Part shown: positions 16,655 through 26,733 of the stretch, piece by piece
Layout: each line of letters begins with the position of its first letter
Position numbering within the stretch: the first letter of the stretch is position 1
From: Cytophagales bacterium
GTDB lineage: Bacteria; Bacteroidota; Bacteroidia; Cytophagales; Cyclobacteriaceae
Length of the DNA stretch: 64,000 bases
NCBI GenBank assembly: GCA_013298505.1
Contig: JAAFHY010000010.1
Location: 1 to 64,000, forward strand
Direction: 5' to 3'
Made by a program: the position numbers and the translations under genes
Notes under the pieces: model-generated
What the model saw: only the letters and a program-made list of their open reading frames with translations
Database searches by the model: none
Told to the model about the DNA's origin: nothing

Positions 16655-17899
16655 ATGGATGCATCAACACTGATTGAATCGTTTGCCGATTTCGCCAAAC
16701 AAAAAAACATCGACCGCCCCACTATGATTCGCATCTTAGAAGATGTGTTTCGTAACATGATCAAGAAAAAATATGTGGAGGATGACAATTTCGATATTAT
16801 TGTAAATGCCGACAAAGGCGATCTTGAGATTTGGCGCTTCCGCGAAATCGTGGAAGACGATTCGGAAGATATTTGGGAACACGACAAAATCAGCCTAACC
16901 GATGCACAGAAAATTGAGCCCGATTTTGAGGTGGGCGAAGAGGTAGCAGAAGAAATCCATTTAGAAGATTTCGGGCGCAGAGCCGTTACCACAGCACGCC
17001 AAACGCTGATTCAAAAAGTAAAAGATTTAGAAAAGGATATCGTTTATCAAAAGTATAAAGACATCGTTGGCGAAGTAATAACAGGAGAAGTTTATCAGGT
17101 GTTAAGCCGCGAGATACTATTGATCGATGCAGATGGCAACGAAATTTCTATCCCTCGCAACGAGCAGATTCCAAAAGACCGTTATCGCAAGGGCGAAACC
17201 GTAAAATCAATTGTGCATAGAGTTGACATGGTAAATGGCAGCCCTAAAATTATTTTGTCGCGTACATCACCTGTTTTCTTAGAGCGTTTGTTCGAGCAAG
17301 AGGTGCCCGAAGTATATGATGGCCTGATAACCATAAAAAGAGTAGTGCGCGAGCCAGGCGAGCGCGCAAAAGTAGCCGTAGAATCGTACGATGACAGGAT
17401 CGATCCGGTAGGAGCTTGTGTAGGGATGAAGGGTTCGCGGATTCACGCTGTGGTGCGAGAGCTGCAAAACGAAAACATTGACGTAATCAACTATACCGAA
17501 AACTTAGAGCTCTATATCCAGCGCGCTCTCAGTCCGGCAAAAGTAGTTTCTATTAAAGTAGATAAAGAAAATAAGCGCGTATCGGTATACTTAAAACCCG
17601 ATCAGGTATCGCTTGCTATTGGTAAAGGAGGCTTGAACATTAAGCTAGCCAGCCGGTTGGTAGAAATGGAAATAGACGTGTTCCGTGAAAACGACACACA
17701 AGTAGCCGAAGAAGATGTAGACCTAGACGAATTCAGCGATGAAATCGAAAGCTGGGTAATCGATGAGCTTAAGCGCATTGGGCTCGATACGGCTAAGAGC
17801 GTACTTAATCTAAATAAAGAAGAAATAGTAAGAAGAACCGATTTAGAAGAAGAGACTGCAGAATCGGTACTAGCTGTTTTACGCAAGGAATTTGAATAG
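16655..17899 (+). CDS. nusA: Transcription termination/antitermination factor NusA
   Basis: 414 residues. The N-terminal RNA-polymerase-binding domain spans ~1-130. An S1 domain (GEVITGEVYQVLSREILLIDADG) spans ~140-205, then two KH domains, one with GMKGSRIHAVVREL and the second with IGKGGLNIKLASRL. The C-terminus ends in one helix-hairpin-helix-like repeat (ELKRIGLDTAKSVL...). The E. coli protein has two acidic repeats and is longer; the shorter form is usual for Bacteroidota. Modulates pausing and termination. Confidence 0.97.
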   Translation: MDASTLIESFADFAKQKNIDRPTMIRILEDVFRNMIKKKYVEDDNFDIIVNADKGDLEIWRFREIVEDDSEDIWEHDKISLTDAQKIEPDFEVGEEVAEEIHLEDFGRRAVTTARQTLIQKVKDLEKDIVYQKYKDIVGEVITGEVYQVLSREILLIDADGNEISIPRNEQIPKDRYRKGETVKSIVHRVDMVNGSPKIILSRTSPVFLERLFEQEVPEVYDGLITIKRVVREPGERAKVAVESYDDRIDPVGACVGMKGSRIHAVVRELQNENIDVINYTENLELYIQRALSPAKVVSIKVDKENKRVSVYLKPDQVSLAIGKGGLNIKLASRLVEMEIDVFRENDTQVAEEDVDLDEFSDEIESWVIDELKRIGLDTAKSVLNLNKEEIVRRTDLEEETAESVLAVLRKEFE

Positions 17900-17943
17900 C
17901 ACTTAATTATAAAACTCTCTTAAATCAATAAATTACCAGATAT

Positions 17944-20661
17944 TTGGGCATGGCAGAAGAAAAATCAGTGCGATTAGGGCAGGCATCTCGTAAGTTGAAC
18001 GTGGGGCACAATACCATTTTGGACTTTTTGGCAAAAAAAGGAGTAAGTGTAGAGAACAACCCCAACGCCAAACTTAGTGCAGAGCAGTTTGCTATGTTGG
18101 CAAAAGAATTTGCCTCTTCTGCTTCTGAAAAATTAGAAGCATCGCACCTCACCATCGGCATGAAGCCCGCTGAAGCTCCGATTGCAACAAAGACTGAACC
18201 AGAAATTCATCGCAAAAAGACAGAAGAAGATGACAACGTCTTAATCAAGAATCTAGGATCGAAAGAGATTGTCAAACACAAAGAAGAACCAAAGCCCGAG
18301 AAAATTGAAAAGGTTGAAGTTGACAAACCCAAACTCGAAGGCATAAAAGTAGTAGGCAAAATTGAACTAGATAAAGAGCCTAAGAAAAAAGAGAAGCCAG
18401 TTTCAGAGCCAACTCAAGATGTAATCAGCAGCGAAAAAGAAATTGTAGAAAAATTACCAGACGCAGTAAAGCCTGAGCCTGAAAAGCAGGTAGAGCAAGA
18501 ATTGATTAAAGCCAAGGCCGATAAATTGCAAGGCCTAAAGGTGCTTTCAAAAATCGAGCTACCTACCGAAAAGAAAAATCAGCCAGTAGCCTCTTCTGAT
18601 CTAAACAAAGCAAACCAGCAAAAGCGACCTCGCAAGCGGTTGCCCAATGCAAACGAGCAACGCCCACAAGGTGGTGGCGCGAGGCCACAGCAAGGAGGCC
18701 GACCACAAAATGCTCCTGGTGGACAGAAACCATTTGTTAGAACACCTAAGCCCGAGCCTACCGATAAGGAAATCCAAGATCAGGTGCGTGCTACTCTAGC
18801 CAAGCTAAGTGGCGGCCAGAAGAAATTTACAGGGGCTAAGTACAGAAAAGAAAAACGTCAAGCTGTTTCTGAGGCCGAGGTAGAGCGTTTACATGCAGAG
18901 CAAGAGTCATCGAAAATATTGAAGGTGACAGAGTTTATTTCTGCCAATGACCTTTCTTCTCTGATGAACGTGTCGGTAAACGATGTAATATCTACTTGTT
19001 TAGGATTGGGCATGTTCGTTTCCATCAATCAGCGACTAGATGCCGAGGCGATTACGGTAATAGCCGATGAATTTGGCTTCGATGTACAGTTTGCTTCTAC
19101 AGAAGAAGAGGAAGTAGTGGTAGAAGTAGATGCCGAAGAAGACTTACAACCGCGTGCCCCTATTGTTACCATCATGGGCCACGTAGATCATGGTAAGACT
19201 TCATTGCTGGATTATATACGCAACACCAAAGTAACAGCATCAGAGGCGGGCGGTATTACACAGCACATTGGCGCCTACGATGTAATCACCAAAAGCGGTA
19301 ATAAGATTGCGTTCTTAGATACACCGGGTCACGAGGCATTTACCGCCATGCGTGCACGGGGGGCTAAACTTACCGACATTGCTGTGATTGTAATTGCCGC
19401 AGACGATAACATTATGCCGCAAACAAAAGAGGCAATCAACCACGCACAAGTTGCAGGCGTCCCTCTTGTTTTTGCAATCAATAAAATTGATAAGCCTTCG
19501 GCCAATCCTGAAAAAATTAAAGAAGGACTATCGAAAATAAATATTTTGGTAGAAGATTGGGGAGGGAAATACCAAAGCCAAGGCATTTCGGCTAAGACCG
19601 GAGTAGGCATTGAAGATTTATTGGAAAAGGTATTGTTGGAAGCCGAATTATTAAATCTAAAAGCTAATCCGGATAAGCCAGCGATAGGTTCTATTATTGA
19701 AGCCGAGCTAGACAAAGGGCGTGGCTATGTAACTACATTGATGGTGCAAGCAGGCACGTTGAAAGTAGGCGATATAATGGTGGCCGGATCTAATTATGGT
19801 CGCGTAAAGGCGATGTTCGATGACACGGGCAAGAGAGTGCCAATGGCGGGACCGTCTACCCCAGTGCAAGTATTAGGTTTAGATGGCGCACCACAAGCAG
19901 GCGAGAAATTTCAGGTAATGGAAACTGACCGCGAGGCGCGTGAGGTAGCTAATAAGAGAAGCCAGATTTTGCGCGAACAAAGCATCCGTACCAAAAAGCA
20001 TATTACGCTTGACGAAATTGGTAGGCGCTTGGCAATCGGTTCGTTCAAGCAATTGAATGTAATTATCAAAGGCGATGTGGACGGCTCTATCGAAGCATTG
20101 TCCGATTCATTATTGAAATTGTCTACTCCAAAAGTAGAAGTGAGCATCATCCATAAAGCGGTAGGGCAGATTTCAGAATCAGATGTGTTGTTAGCGTCTG
20201 CTTCAGATGCCATCATTCTTGGCTTCCAAGTACGTCCTTCACCATCTGCACGTAGGCTGGCCGAGAACGAAGAGATTGAAATAAGAATGTACTCGATTAT
20301 TTACGATGCCATCAACGAGATCAAAGCAGCCATGGAAGGTATGCTAGAGAAAGAATTTGAAGAGGTGATTGTTGGTAATGCCGAAGTGCGCGATGTATTT
20401 AAGATTACCAAAGTAGGTACCGTGGCTGGTTGTATGGTTACCGATGGGTATGTGAAACGCAATAACCCGATCCGATTGATCCGCGATGGTATTGTGATAT
20501 ACTCAGGCGAGATGTCGGCCTTGAAGCGATTTAAAGATGATGCAGCCGAAGTGAAGAGTGGTTTTGATTGCGGTATCAGCATTAAAAACTTCAACGACAT
20601 CAACGTGGGCGATGTGATTGAAAGCTACGAGAAGCGTGAAGTGAAGCGGGCGAAAATTTAA
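17944..20661 (+). CDS. infB: Translation initiation factor IF-2
   Basis: 905 residues. The N-terminal ~390 residues are a long charged linker (Glu/Lys/Pro-rich, then a Gln/Gly/Arg-rich patch near 230-260) after a small IF2-N domain. The GTPase domain carries [28 protein letters not shown] and NKIDK, followed by domains II-IV. It places initiator tRNA on the ribosome with GTP hydrolysis. Last gene of the rimP-nusA-infB operon; a clear terminator follows. Confidence 0.98.
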   Translation: MGMAEEKSVRLGQASRKLNVGHNTILDFLAKKGVSVENNPNAKLSAEQFAMLAKEFASSASEKLEASHLTIGMKPAEAPIATKTEPEIHRKKTEEDDNVLIKNLGSKEIVKHKEEPKPEKIEKVEVDKPKLEGIKVVGKIELDKEPKKKEKPVSEPTQDVISSEKEIVEKLPDAVKPEPEKQVEQELIKAKADKLQGLKVLSKIELPTEKKNQPVASSDLNKANQQKRPRKRLPNANEQRPQGGGARPQQGGRPQNAPGGQKPFVRTPKPEPTDKEIQDQVRATLAKLSGGQKKFTGAKYRKEKRQAVSEAEVERLHAEQESSKILKVTEFISANDLSSLMNVSVNDVISTCLGLGMFVSINQRLDAEAITVIADEFGFDVQFASTEEEEVVVEVDAEEDLQPRAPIVTIMGHVDHGKTSLLDYIRNTKVTASEAGGITQHIGAYDVITKSGNKIAFLDTPGHEAFTAMRARGAKLTDIAVIVIAADDNIMPQTKEAINHAQVAGVPLVFAINKIDKPSANPEKIKEGLSKINILVEDWGGKYQSQGISAKTGVGIEDLLEKVLLEAELLNLKANPDKPAIGSIIEAELDKGRGYVTTLMVQAGTLKVGDIMVAGSNYGRVKAMFDDTGKRVPMAGPSTPVQVLGLDGAPQAGEKFQVMETDREAREVANKRSQILREQSIRTKKHITLDEIGRRLAIGSFKQLNVIIKGDVDGSIEALSDSLLKLSTPKVEVSIIHKAVGQISESDVLLASASDAIILGFQVRPSPSARRLAENEEIEIRMYSIIYDAINEIKAAMEGMLEKEFEEVIVGNAEVRDVFKITKVGTVAGCMVTDGYVKRNNPIRLIRDGIVIYSGEMSALKRFKDDAAEVKSGFDCGISIKNFNDINVGDVIESYEKREVKRAKI

Positions 20662-20683
20662 TTGAGATATTATAAGTAAAAAA

Positions 20684-20712
20684 CCCGAGCGACCTATCGT
20701 TCGGGTTTTTTT
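20684..20712 (+). terminator. Rho-independent terminator after infB
   Basis: cccgagcg (20684-20691) pairs with cgttcggg (20698-20705) with one G-T pair and a 6-base loop, followed by seven T. It ends the rimP-nusA-infB operon. Confidence 0.9.
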
Positions 20713-20855
20713 GTGACTAGTATTTACTTGATTTCTATAATCAAGAGCTCAATCAGTTTATAATTCGAGGGACAACTTGTATGTATAAAAAATACCAGCA
20801 AGGCGTGAAAATGCGCTAGAAAAAATCGTAATTCGTGCCTTGTAAATTGAACATT

Positions 20856-21410
20856 ATGGAAGAAATTGAACTATACCTAGACGAGGCCAAAGATCAGATG
20901 AACAAGGCTATCAACCACGTCTCGCACGAATTGACAAAAATTAGGGCAGGAAAAGCCAATCCTTCTATGTTGGATGGAATTATGGTTTCGTATTATGGTG
21001 CTATGAGCCCACTTCAACAGGTTGCCTCTATGACCACACCCGATGCCCGCACTATTTTTATTAAACCCTGGGAAAAGGGATTGATTCAAGAAATTGAAAA
21101 GTCCATCATCAACGCCAACTTGGGACTTACACCACAAAATGATGGACAACAAGTAATCATAAACATACCCATGCTTACCGAAGAAAGACGCAGACAATTG
21201 GTGAAGCAGGTAAGCCAAGAGTGCGAACAGGGTAAAGTGAGCATTCGTAGCATTCGCAAAGAAACCAACGAAAGTTTAAAGAAAATTAAGGGTGCATCGG
21301 AAGATGATGTAAAGAATGCCGAGGGGGTAGTCCAAAAATTGACAGACGAGTATATTATTAAAATCGATGCTTTGTTTAGAAAAAAAGAGGCCGAGATTAT
21401 GACGGTGTAA
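20856..21410 (+). CDS. frr: Ribosome recycling factor
   Basis: 184 residues from the ATG at 20856. An in-frame GTG at 20835 would add seven residues that do not fit the family. The protein matches RRF along its length: N-terminal long helix, the central LDGIMVSYYGAMSPLQQVA, PWEKGLIQEIEKSI and the C-terminal three-helix bundle ending DALFRKKEAEIM. With EF-G it splits post-termination ribosomes. Its own short unit, separated from infB by a terminator. Confidence 0.97.
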   Translation: MEEIELYLDEAKDQMNKAINHVSHELTKIRAGKANPSMLDGIMVSYYGAMSPLQQVASMTTPDARTIFIKPWEKGLIQEIEKSIINANLGLTPQNDGQQVIINIPMLTEERRRQLVKQVSQECEQGKVSIRSIRKETNESLKKIKGASEDDVKNAEGVVQKLTDEYIIKIDALFRKKEAEIMTV

Positions 21411-21475
21411 TTGATTTATAGATTTGATAATTCGGTGATTGTCTGATTCGCTAAACTTCAATCATCCGTTGGCTA

Positions 21476-21510
21476 AAAAAACAAAAGCCGATGAGGCACT
21501 TCTCATCGGC
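21476..21510 (-). terminator. Rho-independent terminator of metK
   Basis: GCCGATGAG (21487-21495) pairs perfectly with CTCATCGGC (21502-21510). On the minus strand the stem is followed by ttttgttttttt. It lies just after the metK stop codon. Confidence 0.88.
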
Positions 21511-21531
21511 TTCCAAAAAACATTACGATTA

Positions 21532-22785
21532 TCAGATCTTAAAGGCCTTCTTCAAGCTTTCTACGTAATCTAGTTTCTCCCAAGGGAACAACTCCACTTT
21601 CACACGCTTTTCGCTCTTTTTTCCTTTGTTGAAAATCTTTTCTACCACTTTCGATTCGCGACCCATGTGGCCGTACGCTGCGGTTTCAGAGTAGATAGGA
21701 GTGCGTAATTTGAAACGCTCTTCAATAAAGTAAGGGCGCATATCGAATACCTTTTCAATCTTCTTGGCAATCTCACCATCTGTCATGTTCACCTTAGCCG
21801 ATCCATAGGTGTTTACGTACAAACCCACCGGCTTTGCCACACCAATCGCGTAAGCAACTTGCACCAGTACCTCATCGCAAACGCCCGCTGCCACTAAATT
21901 TTTAGCAATGTGACGCGTAGCATAAGCAGCTGAACGGTCAACTTTAGATGGATCTTTACCAGAGAATGCACCCCCACCGTGGGCACCTTTACCTCCGTAG
22001 GTATCTACGATGATTTTTCTGCCCGTTAAACCCGTGTCACCATGCGGACCACCAATTACAAACTTTCCGGTAGGGTTGATGAAGTACTTGATATCAGTAT
22101 TGAAAAGTTTCTGTACACGCTTAGGTAATTTCTTCATAATGCGCGGAACGAGGATGTTGATCATATCGTCTTTGATCTTTTTCAACATCACAGCGTCTCT
22201 ATCGAAATCATCGTGCTGCGTTGAAATCACAATCGCATCAATGCGCTGCGGCTTGTTATCATCAGCGTATTCAATCGTCACTTGCGATTTCGCATCAGGG
22301 CGCAAGTAGGTCATTAATTTTCCTTCTCTGCGGATGACAGACAGTTCGCGCAACAGCAAGTGCGCTAACTCCAATGGAAGCGGCATGTAATTGTCCGTTT
22401 CGTTGGTGGCGTAGCCGAACATCATGCCTTGGTCGCCCGCGCCTTGGTCTTCTTTCTTCTTGCGCTCTACACCTTGGTTAATATCAGACGATTGTTCGTG
22501 GATAGCCGAGAAAATTCCGCAGCTATTCGCTTCAAACATATATTCGCTTTTGGTATACCCTATTTTCTTGATTACCTCACGGGCAATGTCTTGCACATCT
22601 AAGTAAGCTTCTGACTTTACTTCACCTGCCAATACTACTTGACCGGTGGTCACCAGTGTTTCGCACGCAACTTTTGAGTTGGGGTCGTAGGCTAAGAAAT
22701 AATCGATGAGTGCATCCGATATTTGATCTGCTACTTTGTCGGGATGCCCTTCAGAAACAGACTCAGAGGTAAATAAATAGGCCAT
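21532..22785 (-). CDS. metK: S-adenosylmethionine synthetase
   Basis: 417 residues from the ATG ending at 22785 (nine further residues upstream in the frame look non-native). It makes S-adenosylmethionine from methionine and ATP. Family motifs are [19 protein letters not shown] at the N-terminus, [12 protein letters not shown], the glycine-rich [19 protein letters not shown] and the C-terminal YGHMGRE. No SAM riboswitch is visible in the short region upstream, and the rsmI-like gene lies just upstream on the same strand. Confidence 0.98.
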   Translation of the reverse strand: MAYLFTSESVSEGHPDKVADQISDALIDYFLAYDPNSKVACETLVTTGQVVLAGEVKSEAYLDVQDIAREVIKKIGYTKSEYMFEANSCGIFSAIHEQSSDINQGVERKKKEDQGAGDQGMMFGYATNETDNYMPLPLELAHLLLRELSVIRREGKLMTYLRPDAKSQVTIEYADDNKPQRIDAIVISTQHDDFDRDAVMLKKIKDDMINILVPRIMKKLPKRVQKLFNTDIKYFINPTGKFVIGGPHGDTGLTGRKIIVDTYGGKGAHGGGAFSGKDPSKVDRSAAYATRHIAKNLVAAGVCDEVLVQVAYAIGVAKPVGLYVNTYGSAKVNMTDGEIAKKIEKVFDMRPYFIEERFKLRTPIYSETAAYGHMGRESKVVEKIFNKGKKSEKRVKVELFPWEKLDYVESLKKAFKI

Positions 22786-22857
22786 TCTTATAAGAGTTTT
22801 TATGAGCCGCAAAAATAGGGAATAATTTGATTTACAAACGATTCTAATAAGTCTAAC

Positions 22858-23565
22858 TTATTGAGTCTGACCCATCAAAAACAAACAAGGCATTTTTGGC
22901 AATTGTGCCTTGCTGGCTTTCCATTCGCGCACGCTTTTCGTCCTAATATTTTCTGTTGAGCCAGTAACGTCAACGGCCACGGTCAGCATGGTTTGGTCTT
23001 TTAGTCCGCGCAACAAATGCTCTAGCACTTGGTTATTGCGGTAGGGGGTTTCAATAAACAATTGTGTTTGGCCTTTCAATTCCATTTCGCGTTCAAGATC
23101 TTTTATGAGTTTGGCCGCTTCTTTTCCGTCTACGGGCAAATAGCCATGGAAAGCGAAGCGTTGACCGTTAAGACCAGATGCCATCAGAGCCAAGAGAATA
23201 GAAGATGGCCCCACTAAGGGTATTACTTGAATATTTCTTTCGTGCGCGTACGCCACAGCCATTGCACCAGGATCAGCCACGCCCGGGCAGCCCGATTCAG
23301 AAATAATGGCCATGTAATTGCCTGTTAAAAGTGGCTTCATTAGCTCATGAAGTTCTTCCTTCCTAGTGTCTTTATTCAACACTTCAAAATGAAGCGCTTC
23401 AATAGAATCATAAATTTTTAGGCTACTCAAAAATCTTCTAGCAGTACGTGCATCTTCTACTAAAAAATGAGTGATCGGCCGCAAGGCCGTTAGTACATGG
23501 GGTGGAATAACCTCATTTTGCGTTGCCTCGGCAATCACGCTGGGCACGAGATATAATTTTGCAAT
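22858..23565 (-). CDS. RsmI-like SAM-dependent methyltransferase (tetrapyrrole methylase fold), probable ATT start
   Basis: 235 residues if read from the ATT ending at 23565; the first ordinary start (GTG ending at 23547) gives 229. The family begins with a beta strand of the form KLYLVP, which is present only in the longer reading (AKLYLVPSVIAEATQ). Motifs include ISESGCPGVADPGA, the SAM-binding IPLVGPSSILLALMASGLNG, and FIETPYRNNQ. The family methylates ribose of 16S rRNA C1402 in the RsmI case; this is the shorter Bacteroidota paralogue type whose target I cannot state. A TACCTTTT box lies just upstream. Confidence 0.85.
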   Translation of the reverse strand: MAKLYLVPSVIAEATQNEVIPPHVLTALRPITHFLVEDARTARRFLSSLKIYDSIEALHFEVLNKDTRKEELHELMKPLLTGNYMAIISESGCPGVADPGAMAVAYAHERNIQVIPLVGPSSILLALMASGLNGQRFAFHGYLPVDGKEAAKLIKDLEREMELKGQTQLFIETPYRNNQVLEHLLRGLKDQTMLTVAVDVTGSTENIRTKSVREWKASKAQLPKMPCLFLMGQTQ

Positions 23566-23581
23566 ATGAAAAGGTATCGTG

Positions 23582-24343
23582 CTAATGGCGCAAAAAGTTT
23601 AAAACAGTTTGTGTAAACTCTGCTGGTTTTTCGGCTTGCACCCAGTGCCCTGTATCTAATGTTTGCAAGCTTACTAGCGGAAACAAATCTACTATCAATT
23701 GGTTATCGGACGGTAAAATGTAATTTGATTTAGAGCCATTTACAAAAAGAGTGGGCTTATTGTAAACTCCAGTGTACTGCATCCCCGCACCTATCTCTTC
23801 AATATGATCGTTTAACGCTGTGAGGTTAATTTTCCATTCAAATTGCCCTTGCACGTTGCGCGATAGATTTTTAAGTAAAAACTGCCGAACATCTATTTCG
23901 GGTACATATTCCATCAAAATTCTGTCTGCTTCTGTCCGCGTTGAAACGGCAGGCAATGGTATTGCCATCAACCCGTCTAAAATGCGATCATGATGAACAG
24001 GGTACGCTTTGGGCGCAATGTCTACCACAATTAATTTTTCAATCAACTTTGGATTTTTGATAGCCAAATTCATTGCTGTTTTACCACCCATCGAGTGACC
24101 AATTACAAGGGGGTTGACAATCGAGTGTTCGTTCAAAAATTCTTCTAAGTCTTCTGTCAATAATCGATAATTGAAATCATCGCTGTGGGGCGATTGCCCA
24201 TGATTGCGCTGGTCGACTGTATAAACCGTAAATTTTTCTGCAAAGATTTTAGATAACGAGAACCAATTATCAGAAGAGCCAAACAATCCATGTAAAATGA
24301 TCAGCGGCTGCCCTTGGCCTGCTTGGCGAAAGAATAATTTCAT
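23582..24343 (-). CDS. Alpha/beta-hydrolase (YbfF-like esterase)
   Basis: 253 residues from the ATG ending at 24343, chosen because MKLFFRQAGQGQPLIILHGL is the family's usual start. The nucleophile lies in VIGHSMGGKTAMN (~residue 92), the oxyanion motif in LHGLFGSSDNW, and the catalytic histidine in DTGHWVQAEKP near the end. Family members are short-chain or acyl-CoA thioester esterases; the substrate is unknown. Divergent from lysA with an 88-base gap. Confidence 0.92.
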   Translation of the reverse strand: MKLFFRQAGQGQPLIILHGLFGSSDNWFSLSKIFAEKFTVYTVDQRNHGQSPHSDDFNYRLLTEDLEEFLNEHSIVNPLVIGHSMGGKTAMNLAIKNPKLIEKLIVVDIAPKAYPVHHDRILDGLMAIPLPAVSTRTEADRILMEYVPEIDVRQFLLKNLSRNVQGQFEWKINLTALNDHIEEIGAGMQYTGVYNKPTLFVNGSKSNYILPSDNQLIVDLFPLVSLQTLDTGHWVQAEKPAEFTQTVLNFLRH

Positions 24344-24405
24344 GGTGCGAAGATAACAAAGAAATAAGTTGCCACTGGGCAACCGTATTTTTCAGTTTAC
24401 CCATT

Positions 24406-24413
24406 GTATATTT
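24406..24413 (+). promoter_or_regulatory. -7 element TATATTTG upstream of lysA
   Basis: TATATTTG fits TAnnTTTG and lies 18 bases before the ATG at 24432. It supports that ATG over the TTG at 24369, which lies upstream of the promoter box. Confidence 0.5.
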
Positions 24414-24431
24414 GAGGCTTATTTTTCGATA

Positions 24432-25664
24432 ATGAACCTGATCAACAACTCCTATCAAATTCAAGGGCTGAATGTGGCTGATATTTGTTCAGAATTTGGA
24501 ACGCCCCTGTATGTGTACGATGGTCAAAAGATTATTCAGCAATTGCAAAACTTAAAAAATGCGTTCTCTGAAAATCAAGTCAAGGTAAAATATGCTGCCA
24601 AGGCATTGACCAATATTTCGATATTAAAGTTGCTCAAGAAAAATGGAGCTGGTGTAGATGTGGTATCGTTGCAAGAGGCACACATCGCTATGGGAGCGGG
24701 CTTCACCGCTGATGAAATTATGTTTACGCCCAACTGTGTTGACTTTTCTGAAATCGTCCAAGGGGTTGAACTGGGACTCAATATTAATCTTGATAACCTT
24801 TCGGTGTTAGAAAAGTTCGGCAAAAAGTATGGAAGTAATTATCCCGTTTGCATCCGACTGAACCCACACATTTTAGCTGGCGGCAATTACAAAATTTCAA
24901 CCGGACACGGCAATTCAAAATTTGGCATTTCAGTATATCAGCTTCCGCAGATTATGCAACTGGTGCAGCAACACAAAATCAATGTGAATGGCTTACACAT
25001 ACACACAGGTTCTGAAATTACTGAAACGGATGTCTTTCTCAAGATGGCAGAAATTCTTTTTGGCGTGGCACGTGATTTTCCAAATCTGAAGTTCATTGAC
25101 TTTGGTAGCGGATTTAAGGTGGCCTACAAAGAAGGCGACCATGTAACTAACATCTACGACTTGGGTTTGAAACTCGGCAAAGCTTTCAAAGAATTTTATC
25201 AAAGCTATGGCAAGCAATTAGAATTGTGGATTGAGCCCGGAAAATACTTAGTGAGCGAGGCGGGCTATTTATTTGTGAATGCCAACGTGGTGAAGACCAC
25301 ACCTTCCGTCACCTTTGTGGGTGTCAACTCTGGACTCAACCATCTCATTCGCCCCATGATGTACGATGCCCATCATGATATTGTGAACACGTCCAACCCG
25401 ACTGGCGACCATAAAATCTATACGGTGGTAGGCAATATTTGTGAAACCGACACCTTTGGTGCCGACCGCAAAATGAACGAAGTGCGTGAAGGTGATTTGC
25501 TGGTGTTGAAAAATGCGGGAGCCTATGGTTATTCGATGGCGTCTAACTATAACTCACGTTTCCGCCCTGCAGAAGTATTGGTGCTGAATGGAAAAGCGCA
25601 ACTCATCCGCAAGAGGGACACATTGGATGATATTTTGCGGAATCAAGTGGCGGTGGAGTTTTGA
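24432..25664 (+). CDS. lysA: Diaminopimelate decarboxylase
   Basis: 410 residues. A PLP enzyme that makes lysine from meso-diaminopimelate. The PLP lysine lies in VKYAAKALTNISIL near residue 45. Further family marks are GADVVSLQE-like AGVDVVSLQEAHIA, HIHTGSEI, the phosphate-binding FGSGFKV, EPGKYLV and the C-terminal CETDTFGADR...GAYGYSMASNYN. The start at 24432 is preferred over the frame opening at 24369 because the -7 box lies between them. Single gene, divergent from the esterase. Confidence 0.96.
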   Translation: MNLINNSYQIQGLNVADICSEFGTPLYVYDGQKIIQQLQNLKNAFSENQVKVKYAAKALTNISILKLLKKNGAGVDVVSLQEAHIAMGAGFTADEIMFTPNCVDFSEIVQGVELGLNINLDNLSVLEKFGKKYGSNYPVCIRLNPHILAGGNYKISTGHGNSKFGISVYQLPQIMQLVQQHKINVNGLHIHTGSEITETDVFLKMAEILFGVARDFPNLKFIDFGSGFKVAYKEGDHVTNIYDLGLKLGKAFKEFYQSYGKQLELWIEPGKYLVSEAGYLFVNANVVKTTPSVTFVGVNSGLNHLIRPMMYDAHHDIVNTSNPTGDHKIYTVVGNICETDTFGADRKMNEVREGDLLVLKNAGAYGYSMASNYNSRFRPAEVLVLNGKAQLIRKRDTLDDILRNQVAVEF

Positions 25665-25740
25665 GAAATTTGAGTAACAGAACGATAGATGATTTTTTTT
25701 AAAAAATATTCTTAGCCCTTTACTTTTTCGATCAAAAATA

Positions 25741-25748
25741 TATTTTTG
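25741..25748 (+). promoter_or_regulatory. -7 element TATTTTTG before gldA
   Basis: TATTTTTG fits TAnnTTTG and sits 54 bases before the gldA ATG, in an AT-rich region. The upstream box is only a loose match. Confidence 0.45.
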
Positions 25749-25761
25749 CACCTCGAAGTCA

Positions 25762-25785
25762 GGGATTGGAGATTCTTTTAATCCC
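25762..25785 (+). promoter_or_regulatory. Hairpin in the gldA leader
   Basis: gggatt (25762-25767) can pair with aatccc (25780-25785), followed by an A/T-rich run ending in six T right before the ATG at 25803. It looks like a weak terminator-type hairpin in the leader; a regulatory role is only possible. Confidence 0.35.
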
Positions 25786-25802
25786 AAAATTTTAAATTTT
25801 TT

Positions 25803-26732
25803 ATGAACGTAAAAATAGAGAACCTATCCAAACGATATGGATCGCAGCGTGCGGTTGATAACATTTCATTTGAGGTAAAGACTGGTGAGATATTAGGCTT
25901 TCTCGGGCCAAACGGAGCGGGCAAAAGCACTACCATGAAAATGATTACGGGCTACCTATCGGCTGGTGATGGCACTATTTCGATTGGCGGAAAAAATTTG
26001 CTCGAAGCCGGAGACGAAATCAAAAAGCACATTGGGTACCTGCAAGAGAACAACCCACTTTACCTTGACATGCCCGTAATAGATTACCTCGGTTTTTGTG
26101 CGGCCTTGCAAGGAGTGAGTACGGACTTGATTGACGAGCGCATCCGTAAAATGGTAAGTGTATGTGGCCTCAATGCCGAGAAGCATAAAAAAATTGGAGA
26201 GCTATCGAAGGGTTATCGCCAACGTGTTGGGCTGGCGCAGGCACTTATCCACGATCCGGAGATTTTAGTTTTAGATGAACCCACTACAGGGCTTGATCCA
26301 AATCAAATTGTAGAGATCCGGAAATTGATTCGTGAAATCGGAAAAGAGAAGACGGTGATTTTAAGCACACACATTCTACCCGAAGTGGAGGCCACGTGCG
26401 ATCGCATCCTTATTATCAACAAAGGAAGAATTGTAGCAGACGGAACATCTGAAACGTTGCGCAAGCAAGCAACAGGCACCGAACTTTTAAAAGTACGAAT
26501 CGAAGATGGATCGGCCGCAGATATTCAAAAAAGTTTGCAGCACTTGCAAACTATAGAGAAGGTAGAGCTGACAGATGTGGCCATGAATCGTTTTGAAATC
26601 CAAAGCAAGTCAGGAGCATCGTCTACTAGGGCTGTGTTTAAATTATGCGCAGAAAAAAATTGGGTTATTACCGAGTTAATTCCGCTCGAGACAAGATTAG
26701 AAGATGTATTTAGAAATTTAACAATGAATTGA
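25803..26732 (+). CDS. gldA: Gliding-motility ABC transporter ATPase GldA
   Basis: 309 residues. Walker A GPNGAGKST, Q-loop GYLQENNPLY, signature LSKGYRQRVGLAQAL and Walker B ILVLDEPTTGLDPNQ are intact, followed by a C-terminal ~85-residue ABC-2-type regulatory domain. The overall match is to GldA of Flavobacterium-type bacteria, where GldA, GldF and GldG form a transporter needed for gliding. The permease gldF begins 1 base after its stop and gldG follows, so the complete transporter is here. Confidence 0.93.
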   Translation: MNVKIENLSKRYGSQRAVDNISFEVKTGEILGFLGPNGAGKSTTMKMITGYLSAGDGTISIGGKNLLEAGDEIKKHIGYLQENNPLYLDMPVIDYLGFCAALQGVSTDLIDERIRKMVSVCGLNAEKHKKIGELSKGYRQRVGLAQALIHDPEILVLDEPTTGLDPNQIVEIRKLIREIGKEKTVILSTHILPEVEATCDRILIINKGRIVADGTSETLRKQATGTELLKVRIEDGSAADIQKSLQHLQTIEKVELTDVAMNRFEIQSKSGASSTRAVFKLCAEKNWVITELIPLETRLEDVFRNLTMN

Positions 26733-26733
26733 T

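Noticed and set aside
17602-17886. Antisense reading frame over nusA (and similar ones over infB, uvrA and the BNR gene)
   Set aside because: Serine-rich translations opposite well-conserved genes; explained as shadows of the coding strand.
22786-22857. SAM riboswitch ahead of metK
   Set aside because: The gap is only about 70 bases, AT-rich, and shows neither the SAM-I core nor a terminator/antiterminator pair.
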